64,000 nt of DNA from Pseudaminobacter soli (ex Li et al. 2025) (GCF_003012705.1 NZ_PXYL01000003.1:62001-126000), one strand, 5' to 3'. Counted from the first letter of the stretch, positions 46,322 to 56,046 are shown. Numbers and translations are program-made. Notes: a model not told the origin generated them from the sequence alone.

Positions 46322-47301
46322 GCGCCTATCGTGTAACCATTCTGGGCGGCGGCGCCTGGGGCACCGCCCTTGCACTGACAGCAGCGCGCGCAGGCAACGA
46401 CGTGCGCATATGGGCACGCGACCCCGAAATGGTTGAAGCGCTGAAGCAGGGCAAGAACCCGCGCTACCTGCCGGGCATCACTCTTGAACCGGCGCTCAAC
46501 GCGACGGCCGACCTTGCCGCCGCGCTCGACGGAGCGGACTGCGTACTGGTCGTCACGCCTGCGCAGGTGCTGCGGCAGGTTCTGGCCGAAGCAAAGCCGC
46601 ACTTGCCAGCCGACGTTCCGCTGGTGCTCTGCGCTAAGGGCATCGAGCGTGAGACCGGCACGCTGCTTTCCGAGATCGCCGAGGAGATCGTGCCGGATCA
46701 TCCCGTTGCCGCGCTTTCCGGCCCGAGCTTTGCCTCGGACGTCTCGCGCGGCCTGCCGACGGCGGTGGTGATCGCCGCGCGCGAGGAAGAGCTTGCCGCC
46801 GAACTGGCGCAGCGCTTTTCCACGGAGAGCTTCCGCTGCTACTCGACCGACGACCTGATCGGCGTCGAGATCGGCGGCGCGCTGAAGAACGTCTTCGCCA
46901 TCGCCGCGGGCGCCGTCATCGGCGCCGGTCTGGGCGCAAGCGCGCAGGCCGCCACCGTCACGCGCGGCTTTGCCGAGCTGCGGCGCATCGGCGCCGACTT
47001 CGGCGCGCGGCCCGAAACGCTGATGGGCCTTTCCGGCTTCGGCGACCTGATGCTGACCTGCTCGTCTTCGCAATCGCGCAATTTTTCCTATGGGCTGGCG
47101 CTGGGACGCGGCGAGTCGCTGGAGGGCAGGCCGCTGGCCGAGGGCGTGGCCACCGCTGCGATTGCCGCCCGGATCGCGCAGGAGCGCGGCATCCGCGCGC
47201 CGATCATCACCACGGTTTCGCAGATACTTGGCCGCGCGATCACCCTTCAGGAAGCAGTAACGGCGCTGATGACGCGCCCGCTGCGCCACGAGGCGGAATA
47301 G
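46318..47301 (+). CDS. gpsA: Glycerol-3-phosphate dehydrogenase [NAD(P)+]
   Basis: Makes sn-glycerol-3-phosphate from dihydroxyacetone phosphate for phospholipid synthesis. It is 327 residues long. The N-terminal dinucleotide loop [19 protein letters not shown], the SGPSFASDV signature, and the catalytic-lysine segment [13 protein letters not shown] are all present. The ATG overlaps the tsaD stop (ATGA), so the two are translationally coupled. It is followed 23 nt later by a YciI-like gene. Confidence 0.97.
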   Translation: MSAYRVTILGGGAWGTALALTAARAGNDVRIWARDPEMVEALKQGKNPRYLPGITLEPALNATADLAAALDGADCVLVVTPAQVLRQVLAEAKPHLPADVPLVLCAKGIERETGTLLSEIAEEIVPDHPVAALSGPSFASDVSRGLPTAVVIAAREEELAAELAQRFSTESFRCYSTDDLIGVEIGGALKNVFAIAAGAVIGAGLGASAQAATVTRGFAELRRIGADFGARPETLMGLSGFGDLMLTCSSSQSRNFSYGLALGRGESLEGRPLAEGVATAAIAARIAQERGIRAPIITTVSQILGRAITLQEAVTALMTRPLRHEAE

Positions 47302-47324
47302 AGACTTTTTCAGACAGGAGGGGA

Positions 47325-47627
47325 ATGCCAATGCTGTTTGCGTTCATCTGCAAGGACAAGACAGACCACCTGCAACTTCGGCTGGATGTTCGGCCCGATC
47401 ACGTCACTTTCCTCAACGGGCTGAACGCCGAGGGCACGCTGAAATTCGCCGGCCCCTTCCTCGATAACGACGGCAAGCCTTGCGGCAGCCTGGTCGTAGT
47501 CGAGGCAGCAGACAAAAAGGCCGCAGCCGATCTCGCGGCAAAGGACCCTTACGCGAAAGCAGGGCTGTTCGAATCCGTCGAGATCCGCCCCTGGAACTGG
47601 GTGTTCAACAATCCGGCAAGCGCCTGA
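47325..47627 (+). CDS. YciI family protein
   Basis: A 100-residue single-domain protein, ferredoxin-like YciI fold. Core features are the N-terminal MLFAFICKDK, the HVTFLNGL helix and the VVVEAADKKAAADLAAKDPY region with the conserved Asp-Pro-Tyr. The biochemical role is unsettled; members include a dechlorinase-like and other enzymes. AGGAGGGG precedes ATG 47325, with a second ATG two codons later. It belongs to the tsaD-gpsA-yciI-EVE-methyltransferase series. Confidence 0.9.
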   Translation: MPMLFAFICKDKTDHLQLRLDVRPDHVTFLNGLNAEGTLKFAGPFLDNDGKPCGSLVVVEAADKKAAADLAAKDPYAKAGLFESVEIRPWNWVFNNPASA

Positions 47628-47638
47628 GGACGCACGAC

Positions 47639-48064
47639 ATGAACTACTGGCTGTTCAAATCCGAGCCGTTCAAGTTCTCTTTCGACATGCTGAAGGCGCT
47701 TGGAGACAAGGGCACGCAGTGGGACGGCGTGCGCAACTATCTGGCGCGCAACAACATGCGCGCCATGCAGATCGGCGACCTCGGCTTCTTCTACCATTCC
47801 AATGAAGGCCTTGAGGTCGTGGGCATTTGCGAGGTCTGCGCGCTTGCTCATCACGACACCACGACCGAAGACCCGCGCTGGGAATGCGTCGATGTGCGCG
47901 CTGTCCGCGACATGCCGCGCCCGGTGACGCTTGTCGAAGTGAAGGCCAATCCGAAACTCGAGAAGATGTCGCTGGTCACCTCGATGCGCCTTTCCGTACA
48001 GCCGGTGACGCCGGACGAGTGGAAGGAAGTCTGCCGCATGGGCGGGCTCGACCCCGCGCCGTGA
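47639..48064 (+). CDS. EVE domain protein
   Basis: A 141-residue PUA-like EVE-domain protein, a fold that reads modified bases in RNA or DNA. It begins MNYWLFKSEPFKFSFDML and has TQWDGVRNYLARNNMRAMQ and the FYHSNEGLEVVGICEV strand pair that form the pocket. It starts 11 nt after yciI and overlaps the methyltransferase gene by 4 nt. The ligand is unknown. Being stand-alone in a housekeeping operon beside tRNA-modifying tsaD, an RNA-related role is plausible but not shown. Confidence 0.93.
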   Translation: MNYWLFKSEPFKFSFDMLKALGDKGTQWDGVRNYLARNNMRAMQIGDLGFFYHSNEGLEVVGICEVCALAHHDTTTEDPRWECVDVRAVRDMPRPVTLVEVKANPKLEKMSLVTSMRLSVQPVTPDEWKEVCRMGGLDPAP

Positions 48065-48708
48065 CACCCGAAGACGCAAAGCGCTTCATCCGCGCCAACA
48101 CGGGCCTGATGGCGCCGCCGCATGTGCCTGAAATCCGGCTGCATCTGGCCGACGAAGCGCATGAGCTTTGGGAGAAGACGGAGGAAGAGCTGGCCGAGAT
48201 CGGCCTGCCGCCGCCCTTCTGGGCCTTCGCCTGGGCAGGCGGGCAGGGACTTGCCCGCTATATCCTCGACAACCCAGACACCGTGCGCGGCAAGCGCGTG
48301 CTCGATTTCGCCTCCGGCTCCGGCATGGTCGCGATTGCCGCGGCGATGGCCGGCGCGCGCGAAGTGATCGCCGCCGACATCGACCGCTTCTGCGAAGCGG
48401 CTGTCACGCTGAACGGCGAGGCCAATGGTGTTTTGCCGCTTTTCGTCGGTACCGACACGATCGGCACAGACGACGACTGGGACATCGTGCTGGCCGGTGA
48501 CGTGTTTTATCAGAAGGATTTTGCCGAGAGGCTGATCAACTGGTTTTCCGGTCTGCGCCAACGCGGGGCCGACATTATCGTCGGCGATCCCGGCCGTTCC
48601 TACCTGCCCAAGGAAAGGCTGTCCCCGCTGGCTGTCTACGAGGTGCCGGTCACGCGCGCCCTGGAGGATGCCGAGGTCAAGCGCACCACCGTGTGGCGAT
48701 TTGGTTGA
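48061..48708 (+). CDS. Class I SAM methyltransferase, ETF-beta lysine methyltransferase-like
   Basis: A 215-residue Rossmann methyltransferase. The SAM motifs are VLDFASGSGMVAIAAAMAGA and the acidic end of strand 2, VIAADIDRF. The post-motif GDVFYQ (DxFY) resembles METTL20/ETF-beta lysine methyltransferases, whose alphaproteobacterial members modify electron-transfer flavoprotein. FWAFAWAGGQGLARYILDNP upstream is also typical. The start is GTG, overlapping the EVE stop by 4 nt. It is the last gene of the operon. The substrate assignment rests on family resemblance. Confidence 0.87.
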   Translation: MTPEDAKRFIRANTGLMAPPHVPEIRLHLADEAHELWEKTEEELAEIGLPPPFWAFAWAGGQGLARYILDNPDTVRGKRVLDFASGSGMVAIAAAMAGAREVIAADIDRFCEAAVTLNGEANGVLPLFVGTDTIGTDDDWDIVLAGDVFYQKDFAERLINWFSGLRQRGADIIVGDPGRSYLPKERLSPLAVYEVPVTRALEDAEVKRTTVWRFG

Positions 48709-48990
48709 GCCTCCAACCGTTCAGCGCACCACCTTCAGCACCGTCCGGTCGTTGAGATAGGGCACCAGCCGCTCCACGTTGATGAAGCCTTGCGCGGGTG
48801 GCCGGGACGCTGGCGGACGGTCAATATCCGCAAGCTTTTACTGTTTTTTGCAACCGTCCCGTTGCGTTGACGTTTTTTGGAGTATGATTGCATTGGAACA
48901 AATCACCGTGATCGGCTTTTCTGGAGATCAGCTTCCTCATAAACCTGCACCGGTCAACAGAAGAACGCATGTAAAACAACGGATTGATCC
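48709..48990. other. Gap with short gene remnant and cenR promoter region
   Basis: The right part (48830-48990) is AT-richer and must contain the cenR promoter. The left part contains a protein-like fragment on the minus strand (next entry). No intact gene is seen. Confidence 0.5.
48721..48831 (-). pseudogene. Possible 3' remnant of an unidentified gene
   Basis: Read on the minus strand, an open stretch ends in GFINVERLVPYLNDRTVLKV, then VR and a stop (48721-48723). Codons in the last 25 positions look strongly coding (GC3-rich, amphipathic). Upstream the composition changes abruptly near 48800 and an in-frame stop lies near 48840. There is no plausible start. It looks like the surviving C-terminus of a deleted gene; I cannot name the family. 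Confidence 0.35.
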
Positions 48991-49674
48991 ATGAGCTCAC
49001 GCACCATCCTGATCGTCGACGACGACGAAGACCTGCGTTCAACGCTTGTCGAGCAACTTTCCCTCTATGAAGAGTTCGACGTGCTGCAGGAAGCCTCTGC
49101 TTCCAAGGGCGTGGCGATTGCACGCGGCGGCCTCGTGGACCTCCTCATCATGGATGTCGGCCTGCCTGACATGGACGGCCGCGAAGCGGTGAAGATCCTG
49201 CGCAAGGGCGGCTACAAGGCCCCTATCATCATGCTGACGGGGCATGACACTGATTCGGACACGATCCTTGGCCTCGAGGCGGGCGCCAACGACTATGTCA
49301 CCAAGCCTTTCCGTTTCGCAGTGCTGCTTGCCCGCATCCGCGCCCAGCTGCGCCAGCACGAGCAGAGCGAGGACGCGACCTTCTCGGTGGGACCCTATAC
49401 GTTCAAGCCGAGCCAAAAACTCCTGCTCGACCAGCGCGGCGCCAAGGTCCGCCTGACCGAGAAGGAAGCATCGATCATCAAATATCTGTACCGCGCCGAC
49501 CAGAAGGTCGTTACCCGCGACGTGCTGCTCGAAGAGGTCTGGGGCTACAACTCAGGCGTCACGACGCACACGCTGGAGACGCATGTCTATCGGCTGCGCC
49601 AGAAGATCGAGCGTGATCCTTCCAATGCTGAAATTCTTGTGACAGAAAGCGGCGGATACAAGCTGGTTCCCTGA
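48991..49674 (+). CDS. cenR: CenR-type response regulator
   Basis: A 227-residue OmpR-family regulator. The receiver domain (1-120) has acidic Asp10/Asp11/Asp12, phospho-acceptor Asp55 in IMDVGLPD and Lys105 in VTKPF. The DNA-binding winged helix (about 130-227) ends in ETHVYRLRQKIERDPSNAE. It resembles CenR, the essential cell-envelope regulator of Caulobacter and Rhodobacter. No histidine kinase is adjacent, as is usual for CenR. It is followed 66 nt later by a cyclic-nucleotide-binding protein. The assignment to CenR rather than another OmpR member is by resemblance. Confidence 0.85.
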   Translation: MSSRTILIVDDDEDLRSTLVEQLSLYEEFDVLQEASASKGVAIARGGLVDLLIMDVGLPDMDGREAVKILRKGGYKAPIIMLTGHDTDSDTILGLEAGANDYVTKPFRFAVLLARIRAQLRQHEQSEDATFSVGPYTFKPSQKLLLDQRGAKVRLTEKEASIIKYLYRADQKVVTRDVLLEEVWGYNSGVTTHTLETHVYRLRQKIERDPSNAEILVTESGGYKLVP

Positions 49675-49739
49675 CGGGTCTGCGGTCCGAGCGCGGACCG
49701 CCTCCGGGGGAACTCCAGGCCAGGCATTTCGGGGACACT

Positions 49740-50195
49740 ATGGCGCTGGATGACGACATCCGCATTCTGTCCGGCGTGAAGCTTTTCGAGGGCTTCAGCC
49801 AGGAACAACTGCGCCTGCTCGCCTTCGGCACCGAGTCGATGCGGCTGCCGGCAAGTCGTAAGCTCTATCTCGAGGACGACGAGGCCGACTCGGCCTATGT
49901 CGTCATCAGCGGCAGCATCGTCCTGTATCACGAAAGTGACCAAAATCGGACCCCGATCGCTTCGGTAAAGCCCGGAGAAATCCTCGGCGAGCTAGCGCTG
50001 ATCGCCGACACCAGGCGGCTGACCAGCGCGGCTGCGGAAACCGATTCGGAAGTGCTGCGCCTGAACCGGAAGATGTTCCACCGCATACTCGAGGAATATC
50101 CCGAGCTGGCCGTTCACCTGCACCGGCGCGTCACCGAAGAGTTGCAGGCGCTCATTCGGCGGATAGAGGCACTGGCCTCGCGCTTCACGCCCTGA
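49740..50195 (+). CDS. Stand-alone cyclic nucleotide-binding domain protein
   Basis: A 151-residue protein made of one Crp-like cNMP-binding beta-roll (about 8-130) and a short C-terminal helix; there is no helix-turn-helix. The phosphate-binding cassette region reads PGEILGELALIADTRRLTSA, with a Thr-Ser where cAMP-binding proteins usually have Arg-Thr/Ala, so ligand binding is uncertain. It follows cenR by 66 nt in the same direction. It may be a regulatory partner rather than a transcription factor. Confidence 0.82.
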   Translation: MALDDDIRILSGVKLFEGFSQEQLRLLAFGTESMRLPASRKLYLEDDEADSAYVVISGSIVLYHESDQNRTPIASVKPGEILGELALIADTRRLTSAAAETDSEVLRLNRKMFHRILEEYPELAVHLHRRVTEELQALIRRIEALASRFTP

Positions 50196-50225
50196 ACTGC
50201 GCGCCGCGTCCCGCGGCGTGCCGAC

Positions 50226-51032
50226 CTATTCCAGATCGAAGCGTGCGATCACCGGCACATGGTCGGAAGGCCGGTCCCAGCCGCGCGCCTCACGAAGGAT
50301 TTCGTAGCCGGTGAAGCTCGAAGCCAGGTTCTGCGACGACCAGACATGGTCGAGCCGTCGGCCGCGATCCGAGCTTTCCCAATCCTGGGCGCGGTAGCTC
50401 CACCAGGTGTAGATCTTCTGCTCGTAGGGCACGTTGAGGCGCATGAGGTCGACCCAATCGCCGGCCTTGCGCATCGCCTCGAAATTTTCCGTCTCGACCG
50501 GCGTGTGACTGACCACTTTCAGAAGCTGCTTGTGCGACCAGACATCGTGCTCCAGCGGGGCAATGTTGAGATCGCCGACCAGGACCGAACCGGAAGTCGC
50601 GTCATGGTCCGCGCGGATCGCGTTCATTTCGGCCACGAAGTCGAGCTTGTGGCGGAACTTCGGATTGATCCCCGGATCCGGCTCGTCGCCGCCCGCCGGG
50701 ACGTAGAAATTGTGCAGCAGAACCTTCTTGTCGCCTGCCGTGACCCGCACCGACAGATGGCGGCAATCGCCCATGGTGCAGAAGTCACGCTTCTCGACCA
50801 GTTCGATCGGCCGCCGGGCAACGGTGGCCACGCCGTGATAGCCCTTCTGGCCGCTTATGACGATGTGCTGATAGCCGAGCTTGCGGAATGCCGTCGACGG
50901 AAACTGGTCGTCAGGGCACTTGGTCTCCTGCAGGCAAAGCACGTCCGGGGCTTTCTCGAGCAGGAACCGCTCGACAAGCGGCATGCGCAGCCGCACGGAG
51001 TTGATGTTCCAGGTAGCGATCGAAAAAGACAT
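50226..51032 (-). CDS. xth: Exodeoxyribonuclease III / AP endonuclease
   Basis: A 268-residue Mg-dependent nuclease that cuts abasic sites in base-excision repair and has 3'-5' exonuclease activity. Motifs: ATWNINSVRLR (Asn), LQETK (catalytic Glu), GDLNIAP (Asp-x-Asn), and the C-terminal SDHVPVIA (Asp-His). The start MSFSIATWN at 51032 is preferred to an upstream start that would add 18 residues. It is convergent with the cNMP-binding gene (30-nt gap). Confidence 0.95.
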   Translation of the reverse strand: MSFSIATWNINSVRLRMPLVERFLLEKAPDVLCLQETKCPDDQFPSTAFRKLGYQHIVISGQKGYHGVATVARRPIELVEKRDFCTMGDCRHLSVRVTAGDKKVLLHNFYVPAGGDEPDPGINPKFRHKLDFVAEMNAIRADHDATSGSVLVGDLNIAPLEHDVWSHKQLLKVVSHTPVETENFEAMRKAGDWVDLMRLNVPYEQKIYTWWSYRAQDWESSDRGRRLDHVWSSQNLASSFTGYEILREARGWDRPSDHVPVIARFDLE

Positions 51033-51157
51033 GGGAAATTCCGGCGCAGAAAAGGACGACCGGAAATTGGCAGGCAAGACCGGCAATTACAAGCGCGGGC
51101 ACCCCTGGGGGCGCCGCGTCTTACTCTGTCCACAGATTGAAAAGCCCAAAGGCAGCG

Positions 51158-51835
51158 TCACTGCCTGCCTTTGCGGTTGACCTCGATGTTGCGGCGGTAG
51201 TCGATCTTGAACAGGCTGGGATCGAGCTTCACTCCCTCCTGTACGTTGAAGACCATGACGGTCGTGTCCTTGCCCTGCGCATCCGTGATGGTCCACTGGC
51301 GCAGTTCGTAGGTCTTCGGATCGAACATCATGGTGATGCGCGAACTGCCGAACACGGACCTGTCGGCAAGCTGGATCGTGGTCAGGTCGTCATCTTCCTT
51401 GACGCTCTTGACCTTGTCGCCCGACAGATCGATGCGCGTGTCGAGCAGCAGCTTGAGCGGCGTCTTCGACAACGGATAAAGATCCATCGTGTTCATTTTC
51501 TTGTTGTCGAGGACAACAGATTCGCCATCGGAAATTACCTTGAAGCCGGAGCCACCCTCGTAGTTGAAGCGGATCTTGCCTGGCCGTTCAATGTAGAACT
51601 TGCCGCCGGTCTGTTCTCCGCGCGGACCGAATTGCACGAACTCGCCGGTCATCGTGCGTACGCCGGCAAAATGGTCGGCGATCTTCTGTGCGGCCTCACT
51701 GGGGGCAGCCTGGGCAAAAGCATCAAAACCTGGAAGCGTCGGCATCGCCGATAGGCCGAAAGCGGCAATAGCAATGCCAATGAACCGCTTGCGTGCCCTG
51801 TATGTCCAGGTCGGGGTCAAAGCGTCTTGGGTCAT
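51158..51835 (-). CDS. lolA: LolA-like outer-membrane lipoprotein carrier
   Basis: A 225-residue periplasmic protein. The signal peptide (about 15-43) has a basic N-region and cleavage near AFAQA. A LolA fold follows: MTGEFVQFGPRGEQTGGKFYIERPGKIRFNYE and VISDGESVVLDNKKMNTMD. It ferries lipoproteins from LolCDE to LolB; LolB is generally absent in alphaproteobacteria. It is downstream of ftsK in the same direction with a 112-nt gap, and has its own leader. Confidence 0.9.
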   Translation of the reverse strand: MTQDALTPTWTYRARKRFIGIAIAAFGLSAMPTLPGFDAFAQAAPSEAAQKIADHFAGVRTMTGEFVQFGPRGEQTGGKFYIERPGKIRFNYEGGSGFKVISDGESVVLDNKKMNTMDLYPLSKTPLKLLLDTRIDLSGDKVKSVKEDDDLTTIQLADRSVFGSSRITMMFDPKTYELRQWTITDAQGKDTTVMVFNVQEGVKLDPSLFKIDYRRNIEVNRKGRQ

Positions 51836-51947
51836 GCTGGGTTACCTTTGATTGAAATTTCGTTCGACGAGCAGATAGGGAGGTAGTTGGGCTGAAGTTT
51901 GGCCTTGGCAAGAGCAACCGAGATCAAACTCGCGTCACTGTTCCACC

Positions 51948-54605
51948 TCAGAACTTATCCTCTTCTGTCGGAACGAGGATTTCGCGTTTGCCCGCATGGT
52001 TTGCCGGTCCAACAATGCCTTCGTTTTCCATTCGCTCGATGATCGAGGCTGCACGATTATAGCCGATACCAAGGCGGCGCTGGATGTAGCTGGTCGAAGC
52101 CTTGCCATCGCGCAGCACGACGGCCACGGCCTGATCGTAAGGATCATCCGAGTCTTCGAAGTTGCCGCCACCGCCCTTCGACGACGAGGAATCGGCTTCG
52201 TCCTCGCCATCGTCTTCGGTGATGGCGTCGAGATATTGAGGCACGCCCTGCAGCTTGAGGTGCGCCACCACCTGCTCGACCTCGTCGTCGGAGACGAAGG
52301 GCCCGTGCACGCGCTGGATACGGCCGCCGCCGGCCATATAGAGCATGTCGCCCATGCCAAGCAGTTGCTCGGCGCCCTGCTCGCCCAGAATGGTGCGGCT
52401 GTCGATCTTCGAGGTGACCTGGAAGGAGATACGGGTCGGGAAGTTGGCCTTGATGGTGCCGGTGATGACGTCCACCGACGGGCGCTGCGTTGCCATGATG
52501 ACATGGATGCCGGCAGCACGTGCCATCTGCGCCAGGCGCTGCACGGCGCCTTCGATATCCTTGCCGGCGACCATCATCAGGTCTGCCATCTCGTCGATGA
52601 TGACGACGATGTAGGGCAGCGGCTCGAGATCCAGTTCCTCGGTCTCGTAGACTGCCTCGCCGGTCTGGCGGTCGAAGCCGGTCTGCACCGTGCGCTGGAT
52701 CTGCTCGCCCTTCTTCTTGGCCTGCGCGACGCGGGCGTTAAAGCCGTCGATGTTGCGCACGCCGACCTTGGACATCTTGCGATAGCGGTCTTCCATCTCC
52801 CGTACCGTCCATTTCAGCGCCACCACGGCCTTCTTCGGATCGGTCACAACGGGGGTGAGCAGATGCGGGATGCCGTCATAGACCGACAGTTCCAGCATCT
52901 TCGGATCGATCATGATCAGGCGGCACTCTTCCGGCGTCATGCGGTAGAGCAGCGACAGAATCATGGTGTTGATGGCGACCGACTTGCCCGAACCGGTAGT
53001 GCCGGCCACCAGAACGTGAGGCATCTTGGCGATGTCGACGATGACGGCCTCGCCGTTGATCGTCTTGCCGAGCGCCAGCGCCAGCTTGGCCTTGGTCTGC
53101 TCGAAATCGCGGCTGGCCAGGATTTCACGGAGATAGACGGTCTCGCGTTTCGTATTCGGCAGCTCGATGCCGATCGCGTTGCGCCCCGGCACCACGGCGA
53201 CGCGCGCGGCGATCGCGCTCATCGAGCGGGCAATGTCGTCTGCAAGGCCAATGACGCGCGAAGACTTGATGCCCGGCGCGGGCTCCAGTTCGTAAAGCGT
53301 GACCACTGGACCGGGGCGGACGTGGATGATCTCGCCCTTGACGCCGAAATCCTCCAGAACGCCCTCCAGGAGGCGCGCATTCTGCTCGAGCGAATCCTGC
53401 GACAGGCTGGGATCGCGCGAGATGTTCTTTGGCTCGGCGAGAAAGTGCAGCGACGGCATCTCGAATGCATTGGAACCGATAAGCGACGTTTGCGCTTCGC
53501 GCTGGACGCGCGCGCCCTGCACCGGGCGCGGCGCAGGGCCTTCCACACGCGCGCTTGGCGCGACGGCCGGCGTGCCGGCAGGCGAGCGGAAGTTCTGCAC
53601 CCTCGTCGGCCGTGGCGCAGGGTCGGCAATGATGCCGTCCGGAACGAAGTCGAGCTCGTCCTCGTCTTCGTCTTCGTCCTCATCGATCCCCCGCCGGGCT
53701 GCGGCGTTGCGGCCCTCGGCAACCATGCTGGCAAAGAACTCGGGTTCAACGCGAGCACGGCCCTGCGGACTGACGCGCGCCTCGGCCATTTCAGCGACTT
53801 CGACCCTCTCGGCGGCACGGCGCCAGGCGCTTGCCGGCCGCGCTTCGAGATCGCCATAGTCTTCGTGCTTGCGACGGCGCGCCATCTTCCGATGCAGGAA
53901 AGCCCTGAACGACAGCCACCAATGCGCAATCGCGCCCAGCGCCAGGTTGCCGTCGTCCTCATCGTCCTCGTCGAAGATCGCGGCCAGGTCCTGCTCGCGC
54001 ATATCCTTCTCGAGCTGATCGTCGACGGAACCGCTGTTCCGCAACAGGAGGCCAGAGCCGTAGCCGAAAAGCCAGAGCGCTGGAGCGGCGAGGGCTGCGA
54101 TCACGCCACTGGCGACAAAGCCTTTCGGGTAGCCGCCGGTGAGCATGCCCGGGATCTTCAGCACCATGTCGCCGAAAACGCCGCCGAGGCCGGTCGGCAG
54201 CGGCCAGGTCTGCGGCGGCGTGGCGCAACCGGCGATAGCCGCGAAAAGAAGCGAGGCGCCAAACCAGGCGAACGCCCGGCGCGGCATCCTGGTGACGCCG
54301 CGCGCGGTGGCGAAGAAAAAGCCCCAGATCACGGCAGGTACCAGCGCTGCCACCGAGGAAAGACCATAGAATTGCATGGCAAGGTCGGAGAAGACTGCGC
54401 CGGGATAGCCCATGGCATTGGTGACCGGATTCTCGGTCGCGTGGCTGAAGCTTGGGTCGGCGACATTCCATGTGCCAAGGCTCGCCAGCGCAAAAACAAC
54501 GAAGCCGAACATGGCCAAGCCGGCCAGACGCGCGGCCTGCTTCCTGGCAAAATCCTTCAATCCATGGCTCGTATCGGTGAGCGCGAGCTGTGTGGCTGAG
54601 CGCAT
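51948..54605 (-). CDS. ftsK: DNA translocase FtsK
   Basis: An 885-residue septal DNA pump. It has an N-terminal domain with about four membrane helices (up to residue 205), a Pro/Asp/Glu-rich linker (about 220-380), and a RecA-like alpha/beta motor with Walker A GTTGSGKS beginning at residue 535 and Walker B-like [12 protein letters not shown]. The C-terminal gamma winged helix ([22 protein letters not shown]) reads KOPS and activates XerCD at dif. ATG 54605 is used; an upstream start adds 15 residues. A perfect CtrA-type box lies 82-100 bp upstream, so cell-cycle control is likely. Confidence 0.96.
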   Translation of the reverse strand: MRSATQLALTDTSHGLKDFARKQAARLAGLAMFGFVVFALASLGTWNVADPSFSHATENPVTNAMGYPGAVFSDLAMQFYGLSSVAALVPAVIWGFFFATARGVTRMPRRAFAWFGASLLFAAIAGCATPPQTWPLPTGLGGVFGDMVLKIPGMLTGGYPKGFVASGVIAALAAPALWLFGYGSGLLLRNSGSVDDQLEKDMREQDLAAIFDEDDEDDGNLALGAIAHWWLSFRAFLHRKMARRRKHEDYGDLEARPASAWRRAAERVEVAEMAEARVSPQGRARVEPEFFASMVAEGRNAAARRGIDEDEDEDEDELDFVPDGIIADPAPRPTRVQNFRSPAGTPAVAPSARVEGPAPRPVQGARVQREAQTSLIGSNAFEMPSLHFLAEPKNISRDPSLSQDSLEQNARLLEGVLEDFGVKGEIIHVRPGPVVTLYELEPAPGIKSSRVIGLADDIARSMSAIAARVAVVPGRNAIGIELPNTKRETVYLREILASRDFEQTKAKLALALGKTINGEAVIVDIAKMPHVLVAGTTGSGKSVAINTMILSLLYRMTPEECRLIMIDPKMLELSVYDGIPHLLTPVVTDPKKAVVALKWTVREMEDRYRKMSKVGVRNIDGFNARVAQAKKKGEQIQRTVQTGFDRQTGEAVYETEELDLEPLPYIVVIIDEMADLMMVAGKDIEGAVQRLAQMARAAGIHVIMATQRPSVDVITGTIKANFPTRISFQVTSKIDSRTILGEQGAEQLLGMGDMLYMAGGGRIQRVHGPFVSDDEVEQVVAHLKLQGVPQYLDAITEDDGEDEADSSSSKGGGGNFEDSDDPYDQAVAVVLRDGKASTSYIQRRLGIGYNRAASIIERMENEGIVGPANHAGKREILVPTEEDKF

Positions 54606-54686
54606 GCTGCTTCCCCGTCCGCAATCAGGTTGCCCGGAGCGCGAACGCATCTCGGGCAGAGTCGGACATCAAATTAGCGGCGGGAA

Positions 54687-54705
54687 GGTTAAGGCGGCAT
54701 TAACC
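54687..54705 (-). promoter_or_regulatory. CtrA-type binding site upstream of ftsK
   Basis: GGTTAAGGCGGCATTAACC contains TTAA-N7-TTAAC, the full CtrA consensus. Its flanks make it perfectly symmetric (GGTTAA/TTAACC). It lies 82 bp before the ftsK start codon, in a usual promoter position. Confidence 0.8.
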
Positions 54706-54811
54706 ATGAGCGAAAACGAATTCCAAACGTGCGGACCGTCGCGGAATCCACAAAACGTCAGTTCGAAACTGCCGAGAAAGTCGCCGCAGCTCCCTTGCAT
54801 GGCATTGCCGC

Positions 54812-54845
54812 AAACAAAAAAACCCGGCGGTTGCCCGCCGGGTTT
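54812..54845 (-). terminator. Terminator of the porin gene
   Basis: On the minus strand: AAACCCGGCGG, GCAA loop, CCGCCGGGTTT, then T-rich sequence (complement of the A-run at 54812-54819). It begins 22 nt after the porin stop; 11-bp stem with a stable tetraloop. Confidence 0.93.
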
Positions 54846-54867
54846 CTCAAATCGACCGTTGAGCCGA

Positions 54868-56046
54868 TTAGAACGAACGCTGGAAGCGAACCATGCCGCC
54901 GAAGCCGTCGCGGATCTTTTCCTTGGTAACGTCGGTGTGGACCGAGTTCCAGGCAACTTCCGGGGTGATCGTGAAGCCAGGAACCAGCGTGTAGGCAACG
55001 TTGGCAACCACGGCGACGTCCTTGTTCTGCGACCAGGAAGCCTGGACGTTGAGAGCAGCCTTCTCGTTGACCTTGAAGGTACCGCCGCCCCAGACGGCCC
55101 AGTGACCGCCCCAGCCCTTGTAGAAGCTGCGGGTGATGTTCTTCTCGGTGCCGTAGCCGGCCATCACGAACAGCGCCAGCTGGTCGTTGACGTTGACGTC
55201 GAGGCGAGCCTTGCCAGCCCACTCTTCCCAGACCGAGTCGTAGCCGACGACGCCGGACACGCCGCCCCAGCCCTGCGTGAAGGCAGCACCGGCAACCACG
55301 TGCGGAGCGTAGGAGTCGATCGTGTAGAGCTTCCCAGCGCCATCTTCGACGGCGACTGCGGCCGAGAAGCCATTGCCGCCCGTGAAGGTGTAGGCGATCT
55401 GGTGCGTACCGTAGTCGGCGTCAGCGCCGCCAGCGTACGAAATCAGGTCGTCCTCGATCACGTTGCCAGCATAGCCGGTGAACGTGGCGAACAGCGAGTC
55501 GGTCTTGCCAACGCGGAAGCCGCCGAGCTCGATGAAGGCGTGCTCGATGCCATACGTGTCGGAGGTGGAGGTCGCCGCGCCGACGACGTCCTTGTTCGCG
55601 TCGACGACGTCAACAGTGCCCGTGGCGAAGTTGAAGTCGACGTGCATGTAGCCGCGCAGGGTGCCGAGTTCGGTTTCCGAACGGGCGTCGAGCTGCACAG
55701 CGGCGCGGGCGCGCTGGTAGTAGGTGTCATGACGGCGAGCTGCTGCAGCAGCGTCCGTAACACTAAGACCGTCAGCGATACCCTGAGCAAAGTCCTTCTT
55801 GTCGATCACGTCGTTCAGGCCGCCGTAGCCGCCCTTGCCGCCGCGGACGTCGTAGCGGAGGTAGCCGCCGACGCGGAGGCAGGTCTCGGTGCCCGGGATG
55901 TAGTAGAAGCCGGCGCCGTAGACGTCGCAAACGCGGACGTATTCAACGGGTTCGGGCTCAGCAACGACGACAGCGTCGGCAGCGCGAGCGCCCGAAACTG
56001 CTGCCAGCGCAGCAGCGGAGCCGAGAAGAAGGCTCTTGATGTTCAT
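54868..56046 (-). CDS. Porin (alphaproteobacterial RopA/Omp2-type)
   Basis: A 392-residue outer-membrane beta-barrel porin. The signal peptide MNIKSLLLGSAAALAAVSGA is cleaved near ARAADA. The mature N-terminus AEPEPVEYVRVCDVYGAGFYYIPG is diagnostic of the rhizobial porin family and includes two cysteines. Alternating amphipathic strands follow and the last residue is Phe (VRFQRSF), the barrel-assembly signal. GGAGG lies ahead of the ATG. Codon use is more biased than its neighbours and the terminator is strong, so it is probably abundant. The upstream region carries a palindrome plus direct repeats. Confidence 0.94.
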   Translation of the reverse strand: MNIKSLLLGSAAALAAVSGARAADAVVVAEPEPVEYVRVCDVYGAGFYYIPGTETCLRVGGYLRYDVRGGKGGYGGLNDVIDKKDFAQGIADGLSVTDAAAAARRHDTYYQRARAAVQLDARSETELGTLRGYMHVDFNFATGTVDVVDANKDVVGAATSTSDTYGIEHAFIELGGFRVGKTDSLFATFTGYAGNVIEDDLISYAGGADADYGTHQIAYTFTGGNGFSAAVAVEDGAGKLYTIDSYAPHVVAGAAFTQGWGGVSGVVGYDSVWEEWAGKARLDVNVNDQLALFVMAGYGTEKNITRSFYKGWGGHWAVWGGGTFKVNEKAALNVQASWSQNKDVAVVANVAYTLVPGFTITPEVAWNSVHTDVTKEKIRDGFGGMVRFQRSF

